Assembly: GCA_039807785.1 (NCBI GenBank)
Contig: JBDHRX010000043.1
Span: forward strand, 1-22,169
DNA length: 22,169 nucleotides
Origin: Zeimonas sp039807785
Lineage (GTDB): Bacteria; Pseudomonadota; Gammaproteobacteria; Burkholderiales; Burkholderiaceae_E
Direction: 5' to 3'
Position numbers and translations under genes: made by a program. Of the stretch, positions 1 through 7,388 are shown in pieces. Below the pieces are notes generated by a model that was given only the letters and a program-made list of their open reading frames with translations, did no database searches and had not been told where the DNA came from. The stretch's first letter is position 1. Every line of letters starts with the position of its first letter.

Positions 1-146
1 GAAGCACCGCCGGCGGCCCCGGCCGGAGCCCAGGCCGCACCGAAGCCGGCGAGCGCGAGCCCCGCCAGCAGGCGACCAGCCGCCCGCAGGCCGGCCAACC
101 GCGCCTTCGACAGCTTCAACACGGTCATACAGAGGCAGAGGCGCAT
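1..146 (-). CDS. Partial exported protein (N-terminus only)
   Basis: Only the first 48 codons are present; the gene runs off the left edge. The encoded start is a short basic segment (MRLCLCMTVLKLSKARLAG) followed by a hydrophobic Ala/Leu/Gly stretch and an Ala-rich region that could hold a signal-peptidase I site, so a Sec signal peptide is likely. I chose the ATG at 146-144 because a GGAG Shine-Dalgarno motif (its complement is at 153-156) lies 6 nt upstream. The in-frame ATG at 128 has no such motif. It is divergent from the zapA block. The mature protein is outside the window, so no function can be given. Confidence 0.55.
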   Translation of the reverse strand, partial: MRLCLCMTVLKLSKARLAGLRAAGRLLAGLALAGFGAAWAPAGAAGGA

Positions 147-267
147 CCGGATCTCCGGCCCGCATGCTACCGGAAGCCGGGCGCAGGCCCCCGGATCCCC
201 CTGCGCCCGGGCGCGCGGGCCCGCCGGGCCGGCCCCCCGGGACGGCGTCTTCATATACCATTTCGAG

Positions 268-477
268 ATGGATCAGGAAGTGGACCAGCTCGGCGAGCGC
301 ATCGGCCGGATTCTCCAGGTCGTGCGCCGGCTCACGGAAGAGAACGCCAACCTGCGCGACCAGCTCGCGGCCAGCCGCGGCGACAACGCGCAGCTCCAGG
401 CGCGCATCGCCGAGGCGCGCGCGCGCGTCGAGTCGGCGCTCGCGCGGCTGCCGCTGCCGGCCGCGAGCGGCGAATGA
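268..477 (+). CDS. Small ZapB-like/TIGR02449-type coiled-coil protein
   Basis: A 69-residue acidic/basic protein that is almost entirely heptad-patterned helix (LGERIGRILQVVRRLTEENA..., residues 8-60), so it should form a coiled coil. Small coiled-coil proteins of the TIGR02449/ZapB-like type commonly sit directly upstream of zapA in proteobacteria and are thought to act with the Z-ring. Its stop codon overlaps a candidate zapA start (ATGA, 474-477), which suggests translational coupling. The ATG at 268 is preceded only by a weak CGAG motif. A TACCAT -10-like hexamer (256-261) ends 6 nt before the ATG, so initiation on a very short leader is possible. Family assignment rests on size, coiled coil and position; the exact partner is inferred. 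Confidence 0.75.
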   Translation: MDQEVDQLGERIGRILQVVRRLTEENANLRDQLAASRGDNAQLQARIAEARARVESALARLPLPAASGE

Positions 478-821
478 CGGCAGGCGCCCCGCGACGAGAC
501 CCCGACGGACCCGAGACCATGGAACAGATCGACGTCAAGATCCTCGACCGCGACTACCGGCTCGCGGTCAGCGACGAGTCCAAGCCGCAGCTGATCGAAG
601 CGGTGCAGATGGTCGACGAGAAGATGCGCGCGATCCGCGAGGCCGGACGGATCTCCGGAATCGACCGCATCGCGGTGATGGCCGCGCTGCAACTGGCGCA
701 CGAACTGCTCGGCGCCCAGAGCCCGGTCGCCGGGACGCCGAAGGCCGAGATCCTCGGCAAGATCCGCAAGATGCGCGAGGACCTCGACGCCGAGCTCGAG
801 CGCCAGGAAAGCCTGTTCTGA
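474..821 (+). CDS. zapA: Cell division protein ZapA
   Basis: ZapA binds and bundles FtsZ filaments and stabilises the Z-ring. The protein shows the family pattern: an N-terminal beta-strand block (EQIDVKILDRDYRLAV), then a helix with KPQLIEAVQMVDEKMRAIRE, the IDRIAVMAALQLAHELL segment, and a C-terminal coiled-coil tail. With the start at 474 it is 115 aa; the ATG at 519 gives 100 aa and matches where most homologues begin (MEQIDVKIL). The upstream start overlaps the stop of the preceding coiled-coil gene and has a weak GAG motif 6 nt away, so coupling favours 474 while homology favours 519. 6S RNA follows about 30 bp downstream. Confidence 0.9.
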   Translation: MTAGAPRRDPDGPETMEQIDVKILDRDYRLAVSDESKPQLIEAVQMVDEKMRAIREAGRISGIDRIAVMAALQLAHELLGAQSPVAGTPKAEILGKIRKMREDLDAELERQESLF

Positions 822-839
822 GGCTGCGCGGTTCCGCGC

Positions 840-845
840 TAGAAT
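840..845 (+). promoter_or_regulatory. -10 element of the 6S RNA promoter
   Basis: TAGAAT lies 6-7 bp before the predicted 5' end of 6S RNA and matches the sigma-70 -10 consensus at 5 of 6 positions. No good -35 is visible; it would fall within the zapA stop region. Confidence 0.5.
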
Positions 846-851
846 GGCGGC

Positions 852-1003
852 GACCCTGCAGTGTTCGATTAGGTCATAGATTCCTTGAACCAATGCTCTG
901 CATCGAGGTCGCGGCTTACCGAGCACCGCTGTTGCGATCGTCCCTCGTCGGACGAACCTGATGTGGTGCCTGCTGCGGCCGAACTGAACTGAACGGTTCA
1001 GGA
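852..1003 (+). ncRNA. ssrS: 6S RNA
   Basis: 6S RNA binds sigma-70 RNA polymerase by mimicking an open promoter and lowers transcription in stationary phase. The closing stem can be drawn: CAGTGTTCG (859-867) pairs with CGAAC (980-984) and ACTG (988-991) around a bulged TGA, and CCTG (855-858) with CAGG (999-1002). The family-like CCTTGAACC (883-891) and CCTGCTGCGGC (969-979) segments flank a central region consistent with the large bubble. Position between zapA and an EVE-domain gene is the usual betaproteobacterial location. The ends are estimated from the pairing, not mapped. Confidence 0.85.
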
Positions 1004-1047
1004 TGCCGGCCTGCCGGCACAGGCGGGGTCCCTTCTTTTTCTTTCCG
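1004..1047 (+). terminator. Terminator-like hairpin after 6S RNA
   Basis: TGCCGG (1004-1009) and CCGGCA (1014-1019) form a 6-bp stem with a 4-nt loop. A T-rich run (CTTCTTTTTCTTT, within 1031-1044) follows only after about a dozen GC-rich bases, so it is an imperfect intrinsic terminator. It may mark the 6S precursor end or be read through into the EVE gene. Confidence 0.4.
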
Positions 1048-1080
1048 CCGCTTTCTTTCCGCCGCTTTCCTCCGCCGCCC
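1041..1080 (+). repeat. 14-bp pyrimidine-rich tandem duplication
   Basis: CTTTCCGCCGCTTT occurs twice in perfect tandem (1041-1054 and 1055-1068), followed by a degenerate third piece (CCTCCGCCGCCC). It fills the leader just before the EVE-domain start codon, where a Shine-Dalgarno motif would be expected and is absent. Confidence 0.8.
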
Positions 1081-1082
1081 CG

Positions 1083-1559
1083 ATGTCCGCCCGGTCCTAC
1101 TGGCTCATGAAGTCCGAGCCCGACGAGTGCTCGGTCGACGATGCGCTGGCGATGCCGCGACAGACGGTGCCCTGGACCGGCGTGCGCAACTACCAGGCAC
1201 GCAACTTCATGCGCGACGCGATGCGCGTCGGCGACGGCGTGCTGTTCTATCACTCGAGCTGCGCCGAGCCGGGCGTCGCCGGGATCGGCGCGGTCGCCTC
1301 GACGCCCTACCCCGACAACACCCAGTTCGATCCGGCATCGCCCTATTACGATCCGAAGAGCCGCCGCGAGGCGCCGCGCTGGATGCTGGTCGACGTGCGC
1401 GTGCGGCGCAAGACGCGGTTGCTCGCGCTGGCCGAGCTGCGCCGGCACGACGCCCTCGCGGACATGGCGGTGCTGCGCCGGGGCAACCGCCTGTCGATCA
1501 CGCCGGTCACGCCGGCCGAATGGCGCGTGGTGTGCGGGCTGCTCGACGAGCGCCCCTGA
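1083..1559 (+). CDS. EVE-domain protein (thymocyte nuclear protein 1-like)
   Basis: A 158-aa single-domain protein of the EVE/PUA-like family, whose members bind modified bases in DNA or RNA. Typical features are the opening YWLMKSEPDE (residues 6-15), the WTGVRNYQARNFMR block, DGVLFYHSSC, and a Pro/Asp segment (FDPASPYYDPKS) before WMLVDVRV. Length and start match the family, which usually begins a few residues before YWLMKSEP. There is no Shine-Dalgarno motif; the leader is CU-rich. It follows zapA and 6S RNA, a recurrent betaproteobacterial neighbourhood, and converges on the MocR gene with a 32-bp gap. The specific modified base it reads is unknown. Confidence 0.92.
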   Translation: MSARSYWLMKSEPDECSVDDALAMPRQTVPWTGVRNYQARNFMRDAMRVGDGVLFYHSSCAEPGVAGIGAVASTPYPDNTQFDPASPYYDPKSRREAPRWMLVDVRVRRKTRLLALAELRRHDALADMAVLRRGNRLSITPVTPAEWRVVCGLLDERP

Positions 1560-1591
1560 ACTCCGGCGCGCCGCCCGGCGCTGCCTGCCGG

Positions 1592-3037
1592 CTACGCCGC
1601 GGCGGCGGCCGACGCGCCCTCGCCCCGGGCCGACGCGCCGATCTCGTCCAGGAACTGCCACAGCCGCGGCTCGTCGGAATACGCGACGTTGAAGCGCAGC
1701 CACGGCGGATCCTCGCCGGCGACCGAGAAGTACGAGCCCGGGGCGAGCCAGATGCCCTGCTGCAGGGCGCTGCGCGCCAGCTGGTTCGCGCCGCGCTCGC
1801 GCCACGCCCCGGCCGGCCGCGCCCACAGGTAGAGCCCGGCGTTGGGCTCGGCGAACAACTCGAAGCCGCGCTCGCGCATGCGCGCGGCGACGCGGACATG
1901 GGCCTGCTCGAGTCCGGCGCGTAGCCGGGCGACATGCGCCGCGTGGTGGCCATCGCCCACCACGTGATGCACCACGCGTTCCATGATCTCCGGCGAGGTG
2001 AGCCCGACCGCCATCTTGGTGCGCGAGAAATCGCGCACCAGCGCCGGCCGGGCGACCAGGTAGCCGACCCGCACCGACGGGCTCACCGTCTTCGAGTAGC
2101 CGCCCGCGTAGACGACGCGGTCCGCGCCGTCCATCGCCGCGAGCATCGGCGCCACGCCGGCGTGCAGATCGCGCGAGATGTCGTCCTCGATCACCCAGAT
2201 GCCGTGGCGTCCGGCGACCTGCAGCAGCCGGAAGGCATTGGCCATGCCGAGGCTGGTGCCGGTCGGGTTGTGCAGGACGGTGTTGACGAACAGCGCGCGC
2301 GGATGATCGGTCCGGAGCACTCGCTCGAGCGCGTCGATGTCGATGCCCTCGCGGGTGCGCGCGACGCCGACCGCCTTCAGTCCCGCCAGCCGCAGCATCT
2401 GCAGCAGGTTGGTGTAGGCCGGCGCCTCGACGACGACGGTGTCGCCGGGCGCGAGCAGGGTGCGGATCACGATGTCCAGGCCATGCGTGACCCCTTGCGT
2501 CAGCAGCACCTGGTCCGCGTCGACCGACAGGCCGTGGCGCGCCAGGTCGGCCGCGACGCGCTCGCGCAGCGGGGCATACCCCAGCGGCTGGCCATAGCCG
2601 CGCACGCTCGGCAGCCGCGCGGCATGACGCAGCGCGTGCCGCAGGCCGCTCTCGTGGACCCACTCCGGCGGCAGCCAGCCGCATCCGGCCTTGGTCGGAA
2701 TCGACTGGTCCGCGAACACGTCCGACAGCAGCCATGCGGCACCGAACTGGGGCGGCTCCCAGGATCGGGGCGCATGCGCGCCGGGCCGGCGGCTGCGCGG
2801 CGCGACCCGGTGCCCCGCGCCCTGGCGCGCCACCAGCAGGTCGCGCGCGACCAGGCGTCCGTAGGCCTCGGCGACCGTGAAGGTGCTCAGGCCGTAGCGC
2901 CTGGCGAACTGCCGCACCGACGGCACCGCGGCGCCGGCCGGCATCTCGCCGCGCTCGATCGCCCGCTCCCAGGCGTCGACCACCTGCTCGACCAGCGTCC
3001 GCTGCGCGCCGCGCGAGCGATCAGGATTGAACTCCAT
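1592..3037 (-). CDS. MocR-family transcriptional regulator (GntR HTH fused to aminotransferase fold)
   Basis: A 481-aa PLP-dependent regulator. Residues ~13-80 are a GntR winged helix (TLVEQVVDAWERAIERG, PSVRQFARRYGLSTFTVAEAYGRL). Residues ~100-465 are a fold-type I aminotransferase domain with HNPTG (256-260), the PLP-contacting IEDD (283-286) and the Schiff-base lysine in GGYSKT (Lys316). In MocR proteins (GabR, TauR, PdxR) the aminotransferase domain senses PLP plus an amino compound. It is divergent from an omega-aminotransferase gene, the GabR/TauR arrangement, so it probably controls that gene and itself. Two GATACC direct repeats end 4 bp before its ATG, leaving little or no leader. 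The C-terminus is an Ala run. The effector amine is unknown. Confidence 0.93.
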   Translation of the reverse strand: MEFNPDRSRGAQRTLVEQVVDAWERAIERGEMPAGAAVPSVRQFARRYGLSTFTVAEAYGRLVARDLLVARQGAGHRVAPRSRRPGAHAPRSWEPPQFGAAWLLSDVFADQSIPTKAGCGWLPPEWVHESGLRHALRHAARLPSVRGYGQPLGYAPLRERVAADLARHGLSVDADQVLLTQGVTHGLDIVIRTLLAPGDTVVVEAPAYTNLLQMLRLAGLKAVGVARTREGIDIDALERVLRTDHPRALFVNTVLHNPTGTSLGMANAFRLLQVAGRHGIWVIEDDISRDLHAGVAPMLAAMDGADRVVYAGGYSKTVSPSVRVGYLVARPALVRDFSRTKMAVGLTSPEIMERVVHHVVGDGHHAAHVARLRAGLEQAHVRVAARMRERGFELFAEPNAGLYLWARPAGAWRERGANQLARSALQQGIWLAPGSYFSVAGEDPPWLRFNVAYSDEPRLWQFLDEIGASARGEGASAAAAA

Positions 3038-3041
3038 GACA

Positions 3042-3074
3042 GATACCTATACAGCTCGGCACTGATACCGATAC
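3042..3074. promoter_or_regulatory. Putative MocR operator: two direct repeats
   Basis: GATACCTATAC (3042-3052) and GATACCGATAC (3064-3074) match at 10 of 11 positions and start 22 bp apart, so they face the same side of the helix. Direct repeats with an ATACC core are known from MocR regulators such as GabR (ATACCA boxes). The pair lies in the intergenic region between the MocR gene and the aminotransferase and touches the MocR start, fitting autoregulation. Binding itself is inferred. Confidence 0.6.
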
Positions 3075-3143
3075 GGTGCGGAGAATGTTCGTCGATTGTA
3101 CAGGGCGCGAGCGCCGCCGATCCGCCAGAATCGATCGCTCCCG

Positions 3144-3184
3144 GCGGCGCAAGCGCCGCGGGCACGCGCGCGCTTCGATATCGA
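3144..3184 (+). promoter_or_regulatory. Leader hairpin and palindrome before the aminotransferase
   Basis: GCGGCGC (3144-3150) and GCGCCGC (3153-3159) form a tight hairpin, and TCGATATCGA (3175-3184) is a perfect 10-bp palindrome ending 14 bp before the start codon. Either could affect translation or bind a protein; neither has an assigned partner. Confidence 0.3.
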
Positions 3185-3198
3185 GTGACGACATCACG

Positions 3199-4548
3199 AT
3201 GAATGCCCATACCGCCCCTGCCGGACTCCCCGACCTGTCGACGCTCTGGATGCCGTTCACGGCCAACCGGGCGTTCAAGACGCGCCCGCGGCTGCTCGCC
3301 GGCGCCAGCGGCATGTACTACACCTCGACCGACGGGGCGCGGATCCTGGATGGCACGGCGGGACTGTGGTGCGTCAACGCCGGTCACTGCCGCACCGAGA
3401 TCACCGAGGCGATCGCCCGGCAGGCCGCCGAGCTCGACTACGCGCCCGGCTTCCAGCTCGGCCATCCCGACGCCTTCCGGGCCGCGGCGGAGGTCGCGCA
3501 GCGGATGCCGGCGGGGCTCGACCGGATCTTCTTCACGAACTCCGGATCCGAGTCCGTCGACACCGCGCTCAAGATCGCGCTCGCCTACCACCGCGCGCGC
3601 GGCGAAGGCCAGCGCACGCGCTTCATCGGCCGCGAGCGCGGCTACCACGGCGCCAGCTTCGGCGGCATCTCGGTCGGCGGGATCGTGGCCAACCGCCGCA
3701 CCTTCTCCGGCGCGCTGCTGCCGTCGGTCGATCACCTGCCGCACACCCATCTTCCCGAGCTCAACGCGTTCTCGCGCGGCCAGCCGGCGCACGGCGCCGA
3801 CCTGGCCGATGCGCTCGAGCGGATCGTCGCGCTGCACGACCCGTCGACGATCGCGGCGGTGATCGTCGAGCCGATGGCCGGCTCGACCGGCGTGCTGGTG
3901 CCGCCGGTCGGCTACCTGGAGCGGCTGCGCGCGATCACCAGCCGCCACGGCATCCTGCTGATCTTCGACGAGGTCATCACCGGGTTCGGCCGCCTGGGCG
4001 CCGCGACCGGCAGCGAGGCGCTGGGCGTCACGCCCGACATGATCACGCTCGCCAAGGGCATCAGCAACGGCGTCGTGCCCGCCGGGGCCGTCGCGGTGCG
4101 CCGCGCGGTCCACGACGCGGTCGTCGAGGGCGCCGGCGCCGGCATCGAGTTCTTCCACGGCTACACCTATTCGGCGCATCCGCTGGCATGCGCCGCCATC
4201 CTCGCCACGCTCGGCATCTACCGGCGCGATGGACTGTTCGAGCGGGCGCGCGAGCTGGCTCCGGCGTTCGAAGCGGCCGCGCACGCGCTGCGCGACGCGC
4301 CGCAGGTGATCGACGTGCGCAACCTGGGCCTGGTCGCCGGCATCGAGCTCGCGCCGCGCGAGGGCGCGCCCGGCGCGCGCGCGAGCGAGGTCTTCCAGCG
4401 CTGTTTCGACCGCGGCCTGCTGATCCGCGTCACCGGCGACGTGATCGCTCTTTCGCCCCCGCTGATCGTCGACGCCGACCAGATCGCGTGGATGTTCGAC
4501 ACCCTGGGTGACGCCATCCGGCACGCCGACGCCGGGGCGCGTCCCTGA
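3199..4548 (+). CDS. Omega-amino-acid:pyruvate aminotransferase (class III)
   Basis: A 449-aa PLP enzyme that moves the amino group of an omega-amino acid or amine to pyruvate. Strong similarity to Pseudomonas beta-alanine:pyruvate aminotransferase is visible in LWMPFTANRAFK (16-27), LDYAPGFQLGHP (79-90), TNSGSESVDTALK (113-125), HGYTYSAHP and the GYLERLRAIT region. Catalytic residues are Asp257 in IFDEVITGFGR and Lys286 in TLAKGISNG. I chose the ATG at 3199 because the family start (a short tail before LWMPF) fits; the longer reading frame from 3076 adds Arg-rich, unrelated residues. First gene of the island, divergent from the MocR regulator. Beta-alanine, GABA-like or taurine-like substrates are all possible; sequence does not decide. 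Confidence 0.93.
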   Translation: MNAHTAPAGLPDLSTLWMPFTANRAFKTRPRLLAGASGMYYTSTDGARILDGTAGLWCVNAGHCRTEITEAIARQAAELDYAPGFQLGHPDAFRAAAEVAQRMPAGLDRIFFTNSGSESVDTALKIALAYHRARGEGQRTRFIGRERGYHGASFGGISVGGIVANRRTFSGALLPSVDHLPHTHLPELNAFSRGQPAHGADLADALERIVALHDPSTIAAVIVEPMAGSTGVLVPPVGYLERLRAITSRHGILLIFDEVITGFGRLGAATGSEALGVTPDMITLAKGISNGVVPAGAVAVRRAVHDAVVEGAGAGIEFFHGYTYSAHPLACAAILATLGIYRRDGLFERARELAPAFEAAAHALRDAPQVIDVRNLGLVAGIELAPREGAPGARASEVFQRCFDRGLLIRVTGDVIALSPPLIVDADQIAWMFDTLGDAIRHADAGARP

Positions 4549-4613
4549 AGCGGTGATCGGAGGCCGCGGTCGCGCGCAACGCCGGGACCGCAGCCACGAG
4601 CGAGGACGATCGC

Positions 4614-4631
4614 ATGGCACGCCACACATGA
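4614..4631 (+). other. Possible 5-codon upstream ORF coupled to the MBL gene
   Basis: An excellent Shine-Dalgarno GAGGA (4602-4606) is placed 7 nt before ATG at 4614, but that frame reads only MARHT and stops. Its TGA (4629-4631) overlaps the ATG (4628) of the metallo-hydrolase as ATGA. The real gene has no Shine-Dalgarno of its own except this one at 21 nt, so ribosomes may load on the mini-ORF and reinitiate. Confidence 0.4.
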
Positions 4632-5626
4632 CACACGACACGGGAACGCCGGAGCTCGCCGTCGTCGACGAGCTCGAGGTGCTGGTCATCGTCGACAACA
4701 CCACCGATTCGCTGTCGTCGGCGCTGCGCGGCATCACGAACGAGAACGAGGTGCTGCGCCAGGCAGGCATGCGCACGCTTTCCGGGGCGGCGAAATGCTG
4801 CGCGCAGCACGGCCTGTCGCTGCTGCTCGCGGCGCGCGCCGGCGGCCGGACGCGGCACCTGCTGTTCGACGCGGGCCCCGAGGCGTACACCTTCGCGCGC
4901 AACGTGGCGCGGCTCAGGCCGGCGCTCGCGCAGGTCGATGCGATCGTGCTCTCGCACGGGCACTGGGACCACGCCGGCGGCCTGCTCGAGGCGGTCCGGC
5001 ACGTCGGCGCCGCGCGGCCCGGGGCGCCGGTCCCGCTGCACGTCAACGACGGCATGTTCGTCGAGCGCGCGAACACGCTCGGCGACGGCAGCGTGCTTCC
5101 CTACGAGAGGCTCCCGTCGTACGCCGAACTCGCCCAGACCGGCGCGCGCGTCGTGAACGCCCCCGAGGCGCGCGTCATCGAGGAAGCGTTCTATCTGAGC
5201 GGGGAGATCCCGCGCGTGACCGAGTACGAGGCCGGCTATCCGGGGCACCTGATGCGCCCGTCGCCCGACGCCGCATGGCAGCCCGATCCCTGGCTGATGG
5301 ACGAGCGCTATGTCGCCGTCCGGGTGCGCGACCGGGGCGTGGTCGTCTTCACCGCCTGCTCGCATGCCGGCGTGGTCAACGTGCTGAGCGACGCGCAGCG
5401 CCGCCTCGCGCCCGACCGGCTGCACGCCGTCATGGGAGGGCTGCACCTGGCCGGCCCGAAAGTGGAGCCGATCATCGACCGGACGGTCGCCGACCTGGCC
5501 GCGTTCCAGCTCGAGCGCATCGTGCCGGCGCACTGCAGCGGATGGCGGGCGACCAACGCGCTGATCGCGCGGTTCGGCACCGAACGGGTCGCCCCCAGCG
5601 CGGTCGGGCGGCGCTTCGTGTTCTGA
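4628..5626 (+). CDS. MBL-fold metallo-hydrolase, COG1237-like
   Basis: A 332-aa metallo-beta-lactamase-fold protein. The zinc motif HGHWDH is at residues 110-115, preceded by LLFDAGPEAYTFARN, and followed by SGEIPRVTEYEAGYPGH, FTACSHAGVVN and MGGLHLAGPK, which give the later metal ligands. This order matches COG1237 proteins, annotated from one archaeal member as a dihydropterin-ribofuranosylaminobenzene phosphate synthase; that reaction is unlikely to apply in this bacterial catabolic context. The start at 4628 begins just before the first strand (LEVLVIVDNTT). It lies 79 bp after the aminotransferase and 75 bp before the amidohydrolase, in the same direction, so hydrolysis of a pathway ester, lactone or amide is inferred. 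Confidence 0.88.
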   Translation: MTHDTGTPELAVVDELEVLVIVDNTTDSLSSALRGITNENEVLRQAGMRTLSGAAKCCAQHGLSLLLAARAGGRTRHLLFDAGPEAYTFARNVARLRPALAQVDAIVLSHGHWDHAGGLLEAVRHVGAARPGAPVPLHVNDGMFVERANTLGDGSVLPYERLPSYAELAQTGARVVNAPEARVIEEAFYLSGEIPRVTEYEAGYPGHLMRPSPDAAWQPDPWLMDERYVAVRVRDRGVVVFTACSHAGVVNVLSDAQRRLAPDRLHAVMGGLHLAGPKVEPIIDRTVADLAAFQLERIVPAHCSGWRATNALIARFGTERVAPSAVGRRFVF

Positions 5627-5701
5627 TGCCGGCGACGCGCGGCTCCGGATCGGGATCGCGCGCGGCGGCTGCCATCACGTCTTCTCGGGAGTCCCGACGA
5701 T

Positions 5702-7300
5702 ATGGATGATCTGGTGATCCGCGGCGGCACGGTGATCGACGGCACCGGCGCCCCCGGCTTCGAGGCCGACGTCGTCATCCGCGGCGATCGCGTCGCATCG
5801 ATCGGGAAGCGCGACGGCGGGCGCTGCCGGCGCGAGATCGATGCCCGCGGCATGGCGGTCACGCCCGGCCTGATCGACATCCACACCCATTCGGACTTCA
5901 CGCTCCCGGTCAATCCGCGGGCCGAGTCGAAGATCCGCCAGGGCGTGACGACCGAGGTGGTCGGGAACTGCGGCTTCTCGGCGGCACCGGTGCTGCCCGG
6001 GCAGGCGAAGAAGCTCACCGAGTACCTCGCGGCGAGCGCGCCGTGGCTCGAATGCCCGGAGACGAGCTTCGCCGACTATCTCGACGCCTTTCCGAAGACC
6101 TCGGTCAACGTGATCCCCCAGGTGGGGCACAACACGTTGCGACTCATGACTGTCGGCATGGAGCCGCGCGCCGCGACGCCCGAGGAGATCCGGACGATGC
6201 AGGACCTGCTCGAGGAAGCGCTCCGGGCGGGCGCCCTGGGGCTGTCGTCGGGACTGTTCACCGCGCCCGGGATCAGCGCCGACGAGGCCGAGATCCACGC
6301 GCTGGCGCGCACGCTCAAGCGCTACGGCGCCCGCTATTCGACGCACCTGCGCGACGAGGCGAACCGGGTGTTCGAGGCGGTGCGCGAAGCGATCCGGGTC
6401 GCGGAAGCGACCGGCGTGCACGTCCAGATCGCCCACCTGAAGCTCTCCGGCACCGACAACTGGGGACGCGCCGAGGAATTGCTCGCGGAGATCGAGGCCT
6501 GCAAGCGCCGCGGCATCCCGGTCGACTGCGATCAGTACCCCTACGACGTCGGCACCAACCCGCTGCGCAACCTGCTGCCCCCCTGGGTGCAGCGCGGCGG
6601 GATCGGCGCGATGCTCGAGCGGCTGAACGACCCGGAGGCGCGCCGGAAGATCCGCGCCGACATCGCGCGCGACGGCCTGAACAACTTCGGGACCATTCCG
6701 TCCTGGGACAACGTTCGCGTGGCCCTGTCGCCGACCCGTCCCGAGACCGCGGGCCGCACCATCGAGCAGATGGCCCGGGAGTTCGGGCGCGACCCCTTCG
6801 ACCAGGTCTGCGACTGCCTCGCCGCCGACCGCGGGCACACCCGCATCCTGATCCGCTCGATGTCGGAGGCCGACGTCGAATCGATCACCGCGAAGCCGTG
6901 GATCCTGGTCGGGTCCGACGGGAACTCGCTCGCCACCGAGGGCGTGACGAGCCAGGGCCTGCCGCATCCGCGCTTCTACGGCACCTTCGCGCGCACGCTG
7001 GGCGCCTGCGTGCGGGAACGCCGGCTGCTCACGCTCGAGCAGGCGGTCCACAAGATGACCGGCGGATCCGCCGCGGCGCTCGGCCTGGCCGATCGCGGCG
7101 TGCTGCGCACCGGCATGCTGGCCGACGTGGCCGTGTTCGATCCGGATCGGATCGCGGACACCGCCACCTACGACAACCCGCACAGCTACGCGGTCGGCGT
7201 GCACTCGGTCCTGGTCAACGGCGAGATCGTCATCGACCAGGGCGATCACAACGGCGCGCGCCCCGGGCGCATGCTCAGGCGGCCGGTCGCCGCGGCCTGA
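5702..7300 (+). CDS. N-acyl-D-amino-acid deacylase family amidohydrolase
   Basis: A 532-aa metal-dependent amidohydrolase of the D-aminoacylase family, which frees D-amino acids from N-acyl derivatives. Visible signatures: DLVIRGGTVIDGTG at the N-terminus, HTHSDF (61-66), Cys90 in GNCGFS (the metal-bridging Cys of D-aminoacylases), His215 in STHLRDE, His245 in QIAHLK, the DQYPYD segment and catalytic Asp406 in VGSDGN. Its length is slightly above the usual ~480-500 aa. A GGGAG motif 10 nt before the ATG lies in a small palindrome (TCGGGAGTCCCGA, 5685-5697), which may modulate initiation. Same-strand neighbours are an MBL hydrolase and a Bug receptor. The family is promiscuous, so substrate (N-acyl-D-amino acid or a cyclic amide) is open. 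Confidence 0.92.
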   Translation: MDDLVIRGGTVIDGTGAPGFEADVVIRGDRVASIGKRDGGRCRREIDARGMAVTPGLIDIHTHSDFTLPVNPRAESKIRQGVTTEVVGNCGFSAAPVLPGQAKKLTEYLAASAPWLECPETSFADYLDAFPKTSVNVIPQVGHNTLRLMTVGMEPRAATPEEIRTMQDLLEEALRAGALGLSSGLFTAPGISADEAEIHALARTLKRYGARYSTHLRDEANRVFEAVREAIRVAEATGVHVQIAHLKLSGTDNWGRAEELLAEIEACKRRGIPVDCDQYPYDVGTNPLRNLLPPWVQRGGIGAMLERLNDPEARRKIRADIARDGLNNFGTIPSWDNVRVALSPTRPETAGRTIEQMAREFGRDPFDQVCDCLAADRGHTRILIRSMSEADVESITAKPWILVGSDGNSLATEGVTSQGLPHPRFYGTFARTLGACVRERRLLTLEQAVHKMTGGSAAALGLADRGVLRTGMLADVAVFDPDRIADTATYDNPHSYAVGVHSVLVNGEIVIDQGDHNGARPGRMLRRPVAAA

Positions 7301-7325
7301 CCGCCCCGGCTGCGCGATCCTCCCC

Positions 7326-7355
7326 TGCTTCGTTCCCTTCTGCTTCGTTCCCTTC
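7326..7355 (+). repeat. 15-bp perfect tandem duplication
   Basis: TGCTTCGTTCCCTTC is present twice in perfect tandem (7326-7340, 7341-7355) in the 88-bp gap between the amidohydrolase and the Bug gene. The reverse complement of its first 11 bases, GGAACGAAGCA, occurs again inside the livG start-region repeat at 19041-19051. Confidence 0.85.
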
Positions 7356-7388
7356 CCCGAACGCGAATCACCCCCACCGGAGCTCAGC

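Noticed and set aside
273..2735. 820-codon open frame on the minus strand across zapA, 6S RNA and the EVE gene
   Set aside because: Composition is Arg/Ala/Gly-rich without any family motif, it runs through the 6S RNA gene and overlaps strongly supported genes. At this GC content stop codons are rare in the opposite frames.
2887..5076. 729-codon minus-strand frame over the aminotransferase and MBL genes
   Set aside because: Overlaps two enzymes with intact catalytic motifs and crosses the MocR intergenic operator; low-complexity translation.
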